Positions 45,991-56,700 of a DNA stretch of 64,000 nt are shown piece after piece. The stretch is from positions 80,059,322-80,123,321 of the forward strand of contig CATQJL010000223.1 in the NCBI GenBank assembly GCA_958299035.1. The letters run 5' to 3'. Under the pieces are notes generated by a model. That model did not search any database and was not told the DNA's origin. It saw only the letters and a program-made list of their open reading frames with translations. Each line of letters starts with the position of its first letter. Within the stretch, counting starts at the first letter, position 1. Source of the stretch: Cylicocyclus nassatus (taxonomy: Eukaryota; Nematoda; Chromadorea; Rhabditida; Strongylidae). Made by a program: the position numbers and the translations under genes.

Positions 45991-47907
45991 GTTGCTGGGT
46001 TTGCGATACCATTTTGTTTTGTATGCTCCGCCTGCAAGCTGAATCTGCACGTTTAGAAACGCTAACCATTCCTCGGAGGGCTTTTCCCGGGTGAATACGA
46101 TGTTTGGCGACTGTTGATTTAGTATGTTAAAGCAAGTGTCTACCTCCGCTTGGGTGGGACATATGACGCAACAGTCGTCTATGTACCGACCATACAAAAG
46201 GGGTTTACGCTCCAATACCGGCGCTTCTATTTTAGACATAAAAATGATGGCTAAAGTAGGTGCAAGCCGCTGTCCCATAGCTAAGCTCCTGACCTGTTTG
46301 TAGTACTGACCCGACCATCGGAACACCGTACATTGTAAGCATTCGTGAAGAAGGGTCATGATGTTGCATACGTTGAGACCGTGCAAGTTAAGAGCGGCCT
46401 GATGTTCCGAGAGAAGCTCGCAGGTAGCCTGAAGTGCAGCGTCATTTGAAACATTTGTATACAACGACGTGACGTCAAATGACTCGATGACGCAGTTCCG
46501 GGTGAGTTGCGTAGATCGTAGCCGGTCGAGAAGCATATTGGTGTTACTAAGATGCGCAGGAATGTATTTTAGCAGCTGCGTAAGAATTACGTTTAGGAAC
46601 CAAGCTATTTTGTCTGTTGGCCCACCGATGCCACTAATAATGGGTCGCACTTTGAAATCGCGCGCATTATTTGAAGTTAGTCCTGCTGCGGGAGGTTTAT
46701 GTGTTTTGACCAGTGTGTAGAGAACCGGACAAATGGGCTGATCGTTCTTAAAACGCGTTACTATGCTCCTAGGAAGTCCCGCAGATCGCGCAGTTTCCAT
46801 CCAGACCCTATTTAAGCGGCGGTACTGCTTTCCAAACTCGCCAGCTGACGAGGGTGCGTAGACTGAGACATCCGACAGGTGCTGCTGGGTTATTGCCATG
46901 TCCAGTTCACGTGACATAACAACAAACTCCCCACCTTTATCGCTCACTGAAACCTTGATCAACCCGGCGTCGCATAGATCACGGATTTCGCGTAGGCCGC
47001 GGCGCTGCGCAGGAGTTAAATTACTATTTGCACGTTTTTTGGCAAATTTGTCGATAACGGTGAACACTGAGGTGGCGAAAACGCGGAATTGGGTGTCTAC
47101 CGTGCTGTTGGGCTCCTGTGGCTTGTAATAGAGGCGAGGAAAAGCTATAGGAGGCAAAGATACAGTTGCAGTAGATTCGATGCCATTTGCGCGCTGTTCC
47201 TCTTTTGCTCGGCGCCGCTGAGATTCGTGAACAAATTGCAGGCTGCCGACGATCTTGCGTGAGACCCGAGACCCTATTGATTGGAGTGGTGAGAAACTTG
47301 GACCTAGATCTAAGACAGACAGCGCGTCATTGGAGATAAGCGTATCACCGATAACAGACACACGATGAACTTTTGGCACGTCTACAGAGCTATCCTCAGA
47401 ATAGTCTTGCTGGATTGGAGCTAGGCTCGTGCTAACTACTTGCGAACTCTGACTCTGCTTTACACTAACTAATCTTTCGAACTTCCCTTGAAGCCTAGTC
47501 TTGATATCAGAGCGAATGAGATTGCAAATGAGCTTCGACTCACCCACGATTCTCCTCCAAAGACGTTCAGGCAGAATACGTTCACAACACCGCTCTTTGT
47601 AAACACATTTCGACAGTAACATAAACATCTGGTTCTTCTTCACTCGTAGAGCTGCGCGTAGGAGGTCTTGTTCGATCTGTTGAACTTTTCTGCTTCGCTC
47701 GGGGAGGCCGCACGTTTCGTGGAGTCGCTTCTTGTGGATGAAGTTGGGTGTGACTCGATGTTGAACACAGCGGCGGAGAAAGTGGATGCATTGTCTCTCG
47801 GAAACAATCTTCTGTCGCATGGAGAGTACTTCCTTCACTAGCCGAAAGCATCTTGCTGGTACGTCTTTCAGTATTGTCCATGTTCGGCTATCCTTGAACC
47901 TTGGCAT
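45949..47907 (-). CDS. Penelope-like reverse transcriptase (family B)
   Basis: The 652-codon frame holds the N-terminal region and the whole polymerase. Visible blocks: ISVSDKGGEFVVMSRELD-type (here KVSVSDKGGEFVVM), CPVLYTLVKTHK, KVRPIISGIGGPTDK, VIESFDVTSLYTNV (catalytic Asp), RSLAMGQRLAPTLA, GRYIDDCCVI (catalytic pair), and EWLAFLNVQI. After YRKPSNKN the frame shifts; the expected SAHPNRMKRAV continues in the overlapping frame that ends at 45185. One small indel near 45970-45990 therefore separates polymerase from nuclease. Otherwise it looks intact and telomerase-like, as the family is. Confidence 0.92.
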   Translation of the reverse strand: MPRFKDSRTWTILKDVPARCFRLVKEVLSMRQKIVSERQCIHFLRRCVQHRVTPNFIHKKRLHETCGLPERSRKVQQIEQDLLRAALRVKKNQMFMLLSKCVYKERCCERILPERLWRRIVGESKLICNLIRSDIKTRLQGKFERLVSVKQSQSSQVVSTSLAPIQQDYSEDSSVDVPKVHRVSVIGDTLISNDALSVLDLGPSFSPLQSIGSRVSRKIVGSLQFVHESQRRRAKEEQRANGIESTATVSLPPIAFPRLYYKPQEPNSTVDTQFRVFATSVFTVIDKFAKKRANSNLTPAQRRGLREIRDLCDAGLIKVSVSDKGGEFVVMSRELDMAITQQHLSDVSVYAPSSAGEFGKQYRRLNRVWMETARSAGLPRSIVTRFKNDQPICPVLYTLVKTHKPPAAGLTSNNARDFKVRPIISGIGGPTDKIAWFLNVILTQLLKYIPAHLSNTNMLLDRLRSTQLTRNCVIESFDVTSLYTNVSNDAALQATCELLSEHQAALNLHGLNVCNIMTLLHECLQCTVFRWSGQYYKQVRSLAMGQRLAPTLAIIFMSKIEAPVLERKPLLYGRYIDDCCVICPTQAEVDTCFNILNQQSPNIVFTREKPSEEWLAFLNVQIQLAGGAYKTKWYRKPSNKNLYILCPRTQIG

Positions 47908-47977
47908 GGCTTGTCACTTGATGGATGTGTGATTGAGCGGTCGACCAAGATGGTAACACTATTTACTATGGTACAAT

Positions 47978-48015
47978 GGCCTACGTTTCGGCGCTGTCGC
48001 CTTCGTCAGAGCCTG
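47978..48015 (-). ncRNA. Hammerhead ribozyme motif (family B, internal repeat)
   Basis: It is identical to the 44972 motif, lying at the junction of the tandem copies, just upstream of the complete ORF. Confidence 0.8.
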
Positions 48016-48190
48016 GAAGTCGAAGTCATCAGCATCTATTCACTCAGACATCAACAGAAGACTCAAAGTACTATTCGAGAAAAGCCAATGAAAACCTAGT
48101 CAGAGAAACAAGAGCAGCACTAACCTTAGCCAGAAGCAAAAACGGAAGTCGGAAGACCGCCGTGTATGCAAGACTATGCCTCCGCTCTAC

Positions 48191-48923
48191 TTATATATGC
48201 CGTTCTGACCTGACCTCATATTCAAATCCGCATAGGGATTGATATGGCGCCAGTTCTTTAGTGATAGCGATACACTCCTCCTTTCTATTCATTTTTGGAT
48301 TTTTGGCGTTTATCCAAAACGCTTCCAATGTTTTGCGCGCGAGGATCTCGGGCTCGAACGACAAGATTTGCACTGCAACTTGTATTCCAGCTTTATCATG
48401 GCACACTATACGATGCTTTCCTAATGGAGTGGCTGCTTTTAACTTGTTTAATCCGTCTAAATGCTCCTTAACGCGGCAGCAGAGAGGGCGGCCCGTTTCA
48501 CCGATGTATGTATCCCCGCATGCTAAACATGTGATAAGATATACAACACCGGATAGCACGCAGTTTCCCTCCTTACCAAACGGGCAAACCACGCAATCAG
48601 GAGTGGGACAGAAGCGATCGTAAGCACGGTTTCGAACCAAACGCTGCTTGAGATTTGCGGGGGGAATATCGACTACGCTGACAACGCCTTGCAAACCCGC
48701 CTGATGTACGCATCGCCGCACTGCGCTGCTCAACTCATCAGAGATGAATGGCAGGCAGAACGGGATTTCGGCGGTACTGCTCGAACCACGAGCTCCACCC
48801 CGAGAGCACCAACGTGCTCCCGAGACGTGCTCTCGAGCGTGTAGCCGTTGGATGCCGCAATTCCCCGAGCGATGGCGATAGACCATGAGCGTTCTTCGCC
48901 GCCAGAGGACACTTGAACAGCTG
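48191..48923 (-). pseudogene. GIY-YIG region of the truncated tandem family B copy
   Basis: It is nearly identical to 45185-45917. A two-base loss near 48838 shifts the frame relative to the complete copy. Upstream it joins abruptly to the inverted terminal piece at 48924, which produces a chimeric frame. Confidence 0.85.
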
Positions 48924-48970
48924 TTTTGTTTTGATGTCTGAGGGAATAGATGCTGATGACTTCGACTTCC

Positions 48971-49007
48971 AGGCTCTGACGAAGGCGACAGCGCCGAAAC
49001 GTAGGCC
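48971..49007 (+). ncRNA. Hammerhead ribozyme motif (family B, inverted terminal piece)
   Basis: The same core and stems are on the plus strand, within the inverted terminal copy at 48925-49071. Confidence 0.78.
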
Positions 49008-49089
49008 ATTGTACCATAGTAAATAGTGTTACCATCTTGGTCGACCGCTCAATCACACATCCATCAAGTGACATGCTGATACAATAAAC

Positions 49090-50246
49090 ATGTTTGGACT
49101 TAGCAAAGCGCATACGATGGTCCTAGTGAAAGAATGTCTAAAATGCACCATTTTCAGATGGTCTGGGACATATTACTCCCAGATACGTGGATTAGCTATG
49201 GGCCAATGGCTGGCACCAATTCTCGCCATATGCTTTATGAGCAGAATTGAAGAGCCAGTCTTAGCACGTATGACTGATGTACTGTCGTTACATCGATGAT
49301 TGCTGTGTTGCAACTTCAACACAGTCCGAGATGGACGAGTGTTTCAGGATTCTTAACCAGCAATCACACTACATCAAGCTCACACGTGAGATACCTCGCG
49401 ATGGATGGCTGCCTTATCTCAACGCTCAAGTAAAGGTGACCGCTGGCATTGTAAGAATCAAATGGTATCGCAAGGAAAGCTCCAAAAATATCCTCATCAA
49501 TGTAAAATCTGCACATCCTGCTTCTGTGAAGCGTGCTGTCATTGGTAATATGTTTAAGACCGCGGTGCAGATGTGCAACGGAGAGGAGGAGCGATGCGAG
49601 TCACGCAGACTGGCTACCCAAATAGCTTGCAGTAACGGTTACCATTCTTCATCGCACGTTCACCATCGAAGAAATGGCAACAACATTCGAGCTGATGACA
49701 AACTTCCACTTTGCTTGCCATTCATTTCTGATAAGATCAGCGCGGCTATACAGAAGTGCATCGTTCGTGCGCAGCTGCAAGATGATATTATGTTAGTGAA
49801 CATTCCCAACGATAATATCAAGAAACAGCTCGTACGTAACAGGCTCTACGATCAATACTGCAATACGGAGCAATGCGTGATATGCCCGCACGGCAGAATG
49901 GGTGACTGTGCGAAGATGGGAGCAGTGTATCAGCTTGAATGTATGAAATGTAATGCACGCTATATTGGGGAAACAGGAAGAACACTTGGCATTCGCATCA
50001 AAGAACATTTGTCAGATAAAAGGCGCAAGAACTTGGTTTCGCCGCTTGGCAGACACAGGCACGAATCGCATGGTGGAGAACTTTGACATCAAAGTTACAA
50101 TTCTAGCACTTGAAAAAGAGATCTCGGCTAGGAAAGCCTTGGAATCGTTCTGGATTTCTGCAAAGAATCCAGAAATGAACAACAAAAACGAGTGCTTATC
50201 CATAACCGCTGATTTTCTTCCGTTTTTATCATTATGCGAGCTATAA
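49090..50246 (+). pseudogene. Family A RT/GIY-YIG polyprotein, truncated and frameshifted
   Basis: The frame opens at the equivalent point to element 1 (MFGLSKAHTMVLVKECLKC). It has RGLAMGQWLAPILA, then shifts near 49277 to reach CRYIDDCCVATSTQ. The linker (CNTEQCVICPHGRMGDC) and GIY-YIG (AVYQLECMKCNARYIGETGR) follow. A two-base loss near 50082 shifts it again before IKVTILALEKEI and FWISAKNPEMN. The 5' half of the RT is absent. Confidence 0.85.
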
Positions 50247-50455
50247 CTGTTTATGTGACATCCTTCAGTATAGCTCAGTCGTCCGTCGCGAACATCTACA
50301 TCCGGTACGGACATCTAACGAAGCGGTGGTTCCCTGTATGTCTTTTGTCATTACAATTTTTGTAGCACTGGATTGGGGGAAGAGCCGAGAACTGGCAGGG
50401 CCTGGTGGAGACGTTTGATGGGCTGGAGTTACGGATGAAGCTTTGAACCATTCCA

Positions 50456-50494
50456 GGCCTCTGATGAAGACGAAAGCGTCGAAACGTAAGGCCG
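50456..50494 (+). ncRNA. Hammerhead ribozyme motif (family A, right)
   Basis: GGCCT, CTGATGA, GACG-AAAG-CGTC, GAAAC, GTA, AGGCC: the same as the left copy, inverted with it. Confidence 0.8.
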
Positions 50495-50620
50495 AAGAGT
50501 ATTGACAATAAAAGGACCACCTAACAACCTGTTCGGCACAACAATATTCGACACTTACGAAGTTTGAAACTTTTTTTTATAAAGTAAATCGCTTTTCGAA
50601 ACATCTACAGTTGAATCATT

Positions 50621-50862
50621 TCACATGATCATGTCCGCATTGCACACACCGTCCATCTTTGGCGTCCTCACCCTGGATTTACGATCGCAAAAATGCAGGA
50701 TTGACCGGTTGCTCTTGCGTCTCTTTGGGTTGACTAGTACCCAAAAAGGAAAGAAAACATAAAGAACACATTGAAAACACTCAAATTAAGGGTTGTCTGC
50801 TTTAAAAATCCAAGATGGGAACGCCAAAGATGGACAGTGTGTGCAGTGACACATGATCAAGA
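50621..50862. mobile_element. Small foldback MITE (about 240 bp)
   Basis: Arms 50621-50683 and 50803-50862 are inverted: CATGATCATGT, TGCACACAC, GTCCATCTTTGGCGT, then TGGATTT. No duplication was resolved. Confidence 0.65.
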
Positions 50863-51537
50863 GTGATATCTGACAGCAATTCCGTGCCTAACGTAAGGTT
50901 TATTTATGAAATCGTGACGACGGATTTTATTGCGGACTTTGCGCCCACAGGAGCATGAAACGCTCATACAAGAGGGAATCACCTCAGCGTTAAGGCTCAG
51001 TCACTTCCAGTGTCCAAATACTATCATACGTAAGCAAAAACCTATTCGATAAGAGACGAAAACCAAGAAAATGCGATTTCCGGAAGTGGCGTGCGTGTCG
51101 CGCGCGGTCGCGCCATCGTCACGATTTTTCAAATGCCCTATACGACGCATTGATCAAATATAAGATGTCAAAGCAAGTTCAAAATTCTCTGCAAATTTTC
51201 TGTTTATGTAAGACACAACCTAGATTTGGTTTAAATTCTCTAGAAAAGTTCGTATTAAATTCCGGATTGCATCTTGCACGAGAACAAACAGCTATTTCTG
51301 ACGACTTTTTACTAGATCGCCCTCGAAAATATGCAATTTTCCCTGCTTTTATCGGTAGGGCTTGTCTATACACTTTAGCTCCATCCTGCCATTTGGAGCA
51401 GGTGTACTGAGCATAACTCAGTGACGGTGAGGTCGCAGAGTTCCTGAATTCTTACGGGAACCATCTACTTCACTATTACTAAGTTGTGCTTACAGTTTGT
51501 TCCGAATGGGACCAAGGCGAACCGTTGGTTTCACTTA

Positions 51538-52307
51538 GGGTGCCTTCATACCGCGCCGGCAGCCGCCGCTAGCAGCCCGTAGCAGCCGCCAGCAGCCGCC
51601 AGCAGCCCGCAGCAGCCCGTAGCCGCCGCTGGCCGCTTTTGTTATAGAAGCGCAGAATCATTAAAAAACTACTTTAAGTGCTCTTGCCTATTCTTCTGTT
51701 GTTGCCAGTGGGTAGTTCGATCTCACAAATCATATTTGTGTCCATTTCATTACAATGCCGCCCATGGTCATCCTGTTTTGAACCATAGTTTGCAGAAGAT
51801 TCTTTCTGGTGTGACTCCTTCTGACTTTGAATGAGTCCAGTTCCTGCAGGTGTGCAATTTGTTTACTTTTTGAGTATGCTTTTGCTTCAATGTTTTTCTT
51901 GGCTATCGGTGCATATCTGCATTGCATTCTACTATTTGGCAATTTCGCCGAGTTGATTCGCGGGTGGGTTCTCTCAATTTTGTCAATGACTCACATTCGT
52001 TTTAGACAAGACAGTTTGCAAAAGTGAAATATGGGCACCGATAGGATGCGCTGTGCGGCAGCAGAACAATGAACACAAATGTAATATGCAAAATCGAGCT
52101 ACACACTGGCGGTAACAGAAGAAATAGCGTGTAAGATGAAAAGCGTAGGCAGGAGCACTTAAAGTAGTAAGATTCTGATGATGATGATTTAGCGCCTCTT
52201 CAACAAAAGCGGCCAGCGGCTGCTGCGGGCTGCTGCGGGCTGCTGGCGGCTGCTGCGGGCTGCTACGGGCTGCTGGCGGCGGCTGCCGGCGCGGTATGAA
52301 GGCACCC
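51538..52307. mobile_element. Harbinger-type MITE (770 bp) with GCAGCC-rich ends, TTA duplication
   Basis: GGGTGCCTTCATACCGCGCC and its inverse are flanked by TTA (51535-51537, 52308-52310). The inverted repeats run about 110 nt and carry 15 or so GCAGCC/GCAGCCCG units. The middle is AT-rich and non-coding. Confidence 0.88.
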
Positions 52308-53601
52308 TTAGGGCGGTCGCAGCTCTAGAGGCTTGCGCTGCATAGGCGTAGTGTCGGAGACAGCGAAAAGATTGGAGAGAGAGCAGACAAACAGGCGGCA
52401 AGCATGATGCAAAACCTAACTGCGCGGATCACTTCCGCCATGCCAACTTTGGCCCGACTGAAATTGGGACAGACTTTAATTCACGTGGTCAGGGCAACAG
52501 GAGGCTGCAAAATGGAGTTGAAACTCTGATACAAAGTGAAAATGAAGAGATTCTCATGAAAAGGCGGCATTTATAGTTTCTGCTCACTGTGTCTGTATCA
52601 ATTTTATGCTCACTTCTTTTCTATTGTATCCGACATAATTCTCTTTTACAAAACTAATACTACCGATGAGCGCTCATTTGCTTGTTCATTCTATTATCTA
52701 CTTGTTCATTATTTATTCCTCATGTATTAGTCTATTTTGTTGAAAGCCATGAGACTTCCAAGATTTTCCTGCAAATATGTTTTATAAATGAATATATCGA
52801 AAGCATTGTCGTTTGATAAAAGCTATACTTAAACCCCGTAAAAGCACGAAAGATCTGCACACAGTAGCATAAAAAGAAGGAAGATGAGTGGTACTAGAAG
52901 GCTCATAGGCAAAAAAGTTCGTAGTCAGCTTGATTAGTATCCTTTAATTCGCTGTGCATTTCCATTCCATGATATGATACAATTTTGCATCGCAACGCTG
53001 GGCATTATAAATGAAATTATGAGAATATTTTTATTAATATTTTCACTAATATTTTTAGCTCGTTTTTTTTACAAATGTCATATCCGACCGATAGCGAGTT
53101 CCATAAACGCATTGACAAAAGAGACTCCCATTTCGGATGGAATCCAACTAAATTGTCTACGTTAAACTTCTGTCAACATAGCGTGCGAGCCATAGGATCC
53201 AAACAACAGGGTTTTATTACTGAGCATATTTAGCATCCAGAACTTTTAGAATGAGCGTTTGTCATCCATGTTTGTAAACACGAAACCACAAGTTGAATGT
53301 AACAAAAGAAAGTCCTTTATCACATGGATTCATCGCAGGCACAGACTTGACGCTACTGCGTCCGAGTGAGAGAGTTCGCGGCCAGGAGAGATAGCATACG
53401 GCAAGAAGAATGAAAGAGCGCTCAATGAGCAAGACGCGACAAAATCCGCAGTGGCGCCTTGTCTTTACGTGCGGTAAATCGCCTGTACTCAAAAAATTTC
53501 GATAAACAAATCTGGCAGCTGAATGAACTAGTACGCACTTTGTGAATTTGTATGAAAACTTTGAAAGAGCTGATACAGGATGCGAGGGAGGGGTACGTGG
53601 G

Positions 53602-53680
53602 TGCATAAAAATAGCGGCATCATTAAATTTCGCCAAACTGATGACAAATAATGTTCAATATGAGAATTATGTATAAAAGG
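53602..53680 (+). promoter_or_regulatory. Putative promoter of the second Ig-like gene
   Basis: TGCATAAAAATAGCGGCATC, shared with 18272, is followed by a TATA box, GTATAAAAGG (about 53671). The TTTTTTTGTAG at 53751-53761, directly before AATG, is a plausible spliced-leader acceptor. Confidence 0.55.
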
Positions 53681-53762
53681 CCTTTACTAATCGGGACTCA
53701 CAAAATCTTTTTTCAACGCGATCACTGTAGTCCAAAAGTCTCTGATCTCATTTTTTTGTAGA

Positions 53763-56700
53763 ATGGTATGTTTTCAAACTTATTTCACTTCTCTTTACTC
53801 TCAAGAAACGGGGGTTCTGCAAAGTCATCAACTGTGTTTTAGCACCCAAATTTTTGCGATAAATAGCTTGCTATAAACAAGAAAAATATGCATAATTTGG
53901 CTCCAAAATCACTAACAATTAAGTTTGAAGTATCTAGCTTTGTACCAGTAGAAGCACAGAAATCCTTTTGGAGGAGGAAAGCAATAGAAATCTCTCCAAA
54001 TGAATGAGATAGTTAGAAGGAAAAAAGTAGCAGTAATAGTAGAAAGCGCCCAAAAAAGTTTCTCCGGATACACATAAACGAACAGCTAGCCTTAAATTAG
54101 CCAGATGCATTGCGACAATTGAGTACGCATATGTATATAAGGACATTTCGAGGCTTTTTGAGTAGGCGTGCATCACGTGCAAAGGAAAACGCAGGCTTCT
54201 GCATACCTTACCTTCCCGTCGCGGATGACCTCAGCAGAGCCATAAGAGCATATCTGCACCAATCGAACTTTTAAGATTACATTAGGGTTGTGGAAATCCC
54301 TCTCCCCAACCTCAAAAAACAGCCGATACGAAATTGCGCCTATGACAGCATACATCTCGTGATTGCGGTATGCCATACGGTGGATAAGACTGCAAGAAGG
54401 CGGGCACAGCCTACATAGTCACGTGTCACTCATGTGGTGAAGAGTATGTAAGCGAACAGGAACTCTGTGCATTCGGATTAAGGAGCACTTGGACGGATTC
54501 ACAACAAAAGCTAGATTATCAACCCCTCTGGGTGCTCACAGCAGGCCTCGTCATGAAAATTCTACATTTGGTACGGCTGCCATTTTATCGCGCGAGCCTT
54601 AAACTATAGGCACGCAAGACATTTAAGGCGTTCTTGCATTACTGTTACAAACGAGCTGGCACCGTTCCAGACCCTTTGTGGGCTATTCCTGTGGGGTCGG
54701 AATCAGGTCAAGCGCGGGGGAGTGATTAACATAACAGTAACATCATCAGTAGGGCGCAGCTTTGCTCAGTGATCGCTCCCTCTCATCCGCAAGGCTATAA
54801 GGTGAGCTTAACCCTATTAGCGTTTTCTTTTCTCGTTTGTTTTTGGATCTATTGGCTATTGAGTTGTAACGATGTGGTAAAAACGAAGCATTTGGGACGA
54901 TATATCATAACTTATAATAACGGGCTAAGGGTGTTTACGTTTTTTTTTTGTGTGTGTGTGTCTGTCTGTCCGTTACGAAATTCGTAGAGCGTGTTCCAGC
55001 CAACTTCCAGAGCCCAAATTTTGCGTGGCGCATGCTAGCTGCATGAAAGTCCGCTATGCTGAAGCACGAGCGGATTCGTTGAGTGGATCCCCCAAAAATT
55101 GCGCTTCAAACGGGTCCACTTGGCTTCTGGCCAACAGAAATGGACCTGTACCACCACTTTTTGCGAAATCATGGATATGATTAGCAAGCTAATGTGTAAG
55201 CCAAGGACTTTAGCCCAAAAATGGAACTAAAGTTCATCACTTCACGAAAATGGCGCCGAAAATAATAAGTTGCGTAAATGTTCAATTTGCCAAGATTTTA
55301 CCTGATCATTTGAGATGATTTTTGCACAGTGATGTAGCCCACGGTGATCGTCGTCGTTATGGTGGATTATCAAACAACAAAAAGTCCAAAACCGGCTCAA
55401 ATTTGCATTTATTCTTTTCGGAAAAGTTTCATCCACCCAAAAATACCGATCTCACATAAAAAAGTTCATGGAATGAGTAGTTGTTTACAAATCATTTGTG
55501 ATAGCCTGCATACCGCGGTGAGTTTCAACATCATTCTTAGCGGGAGTGAGTAAGGCATACAAAAAGTAGGGCCAGTGCGAGCCTCTGCGAAGCAGAGGTG
55601 ACGCACTGGTTTTGAATAATTCGACTATTTGTGAATAATATCAATTTAACTGGCTTACGCCGACAGGTGCGTAAGCCAAATCAATCTATCTACCCCAACC
55701 CTGGCCTAAGCTACAACAGCTAATGCAAGATTATACAGCAATAGTAGAATTAGAAAGTGCACTTTTGACCCTCAAAAATTTTAGACAGGGAAAGAGAGAG
55801 GGGGGAGGCGCGAGGTTGTAGCCAAAGCCATCTCAGCTTCTATAAATTCGAAAATTAATGGTAAGCTTCAATCACTTTGAAATTCAAGATGTCGCCTGAC
55901 ACACAAGATTCGCTTACATAACTGAGATTCCATTTAACATTTATGCTTGCGTAGATAAAATGATGTACACATACTGAAGTTGCTGGCTATTTTCTTAGAT
56001 CGAAAAAACAGTAACCGTGCTGTGTCTCGCACTGTACTTTCAAGCACGTGGAGACCCGCCGCACGCAACTGGAAGACAAGTGAAAAACCTAGAGGCTGCA
56101 TGGTACTATGTAAGAAGTTTTTATTTTTCAATTTTTGATTAATCTGCTCATTGAAAAAAGTCGTTTAGTCTGAAGATAATGTGACGGTCAATCTCACAGA
56201 TGAAGAAAAGAAGCATTGGATGTACGTCTATGTTAGGAACTGGACGTCGATGGAAGTCATATTTGAGAAAATTCGCTGTCGAAAAGATCCAGAAAAACAA
56301 AAGCAGGTGAGGAAAACGGATTCCAGGTAGGATAGTGATATATAGCTGGAATCTGAAATAAGAGGGTACAGCTCAAGTGAAACTTCGACTTCAAGCCTAT
56401 GCTGGTTTACTTATAGGTCATGTTCAGGGTCAATATCATCGCAGACTGTGCTTGAATGGTACACTTTTCATCAAAAATGCCACTGTTCGAGACAGTGGCT
56501 ACTACTATAGAGTAAAAAATCCTACCGGGGGTAACGGCTCTTACTCTAATTTGCAGGTAAGACTCTAAATTTAGTGAAAAGGGTCATAAACTTTCGATTC
56601 ATCAGGGTACCAGAATTTCATAATCTCAGGTCTCATCAGTGTCCAGCGAGTCCTAATGATACACATTGCTATCTCCAAGAACTATTAACCTTGAAAACAA

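Larger units (their letters stand above)
44865..49071 (-). mobile_element. Penelope-like family B element with tandem partial copy, nested in family A
   Basis: CATGCTGATACA occurs at 44853-44864 and 49072-49083 (12-bp duplication). On the minus strand the order is: short inverted terminal piece (49071-48925), 5'-truncated copy (48923-47872), nearly complete copy (47907-44865). The segment 44866-45900 recurs at 47872-48920 as a direct repeat 3006 bp away, almost identical: the pseudo-LTR arrangement. Near identity of the repeats implies a young insertion. Confidence 0.9.
43703..50559. mobile_element. Penelope-like family A element, foldback form, 12-bp duplication
   Basis: AAGTTTGAAACT flanks it at 43691-43702 and 50560-50571. 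Left part (43734-44852) is on the minus strand and right part (49077-50559) on the plus. Their last ~900 bp are inverted repeats of each other. Family B is inserted at 44865-49071. The layout equals that of element 1: a partial RT and GIY-YIG copy plus an inverted 3' copy. Both termini carry hammerheads. Confidence 0.88.
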
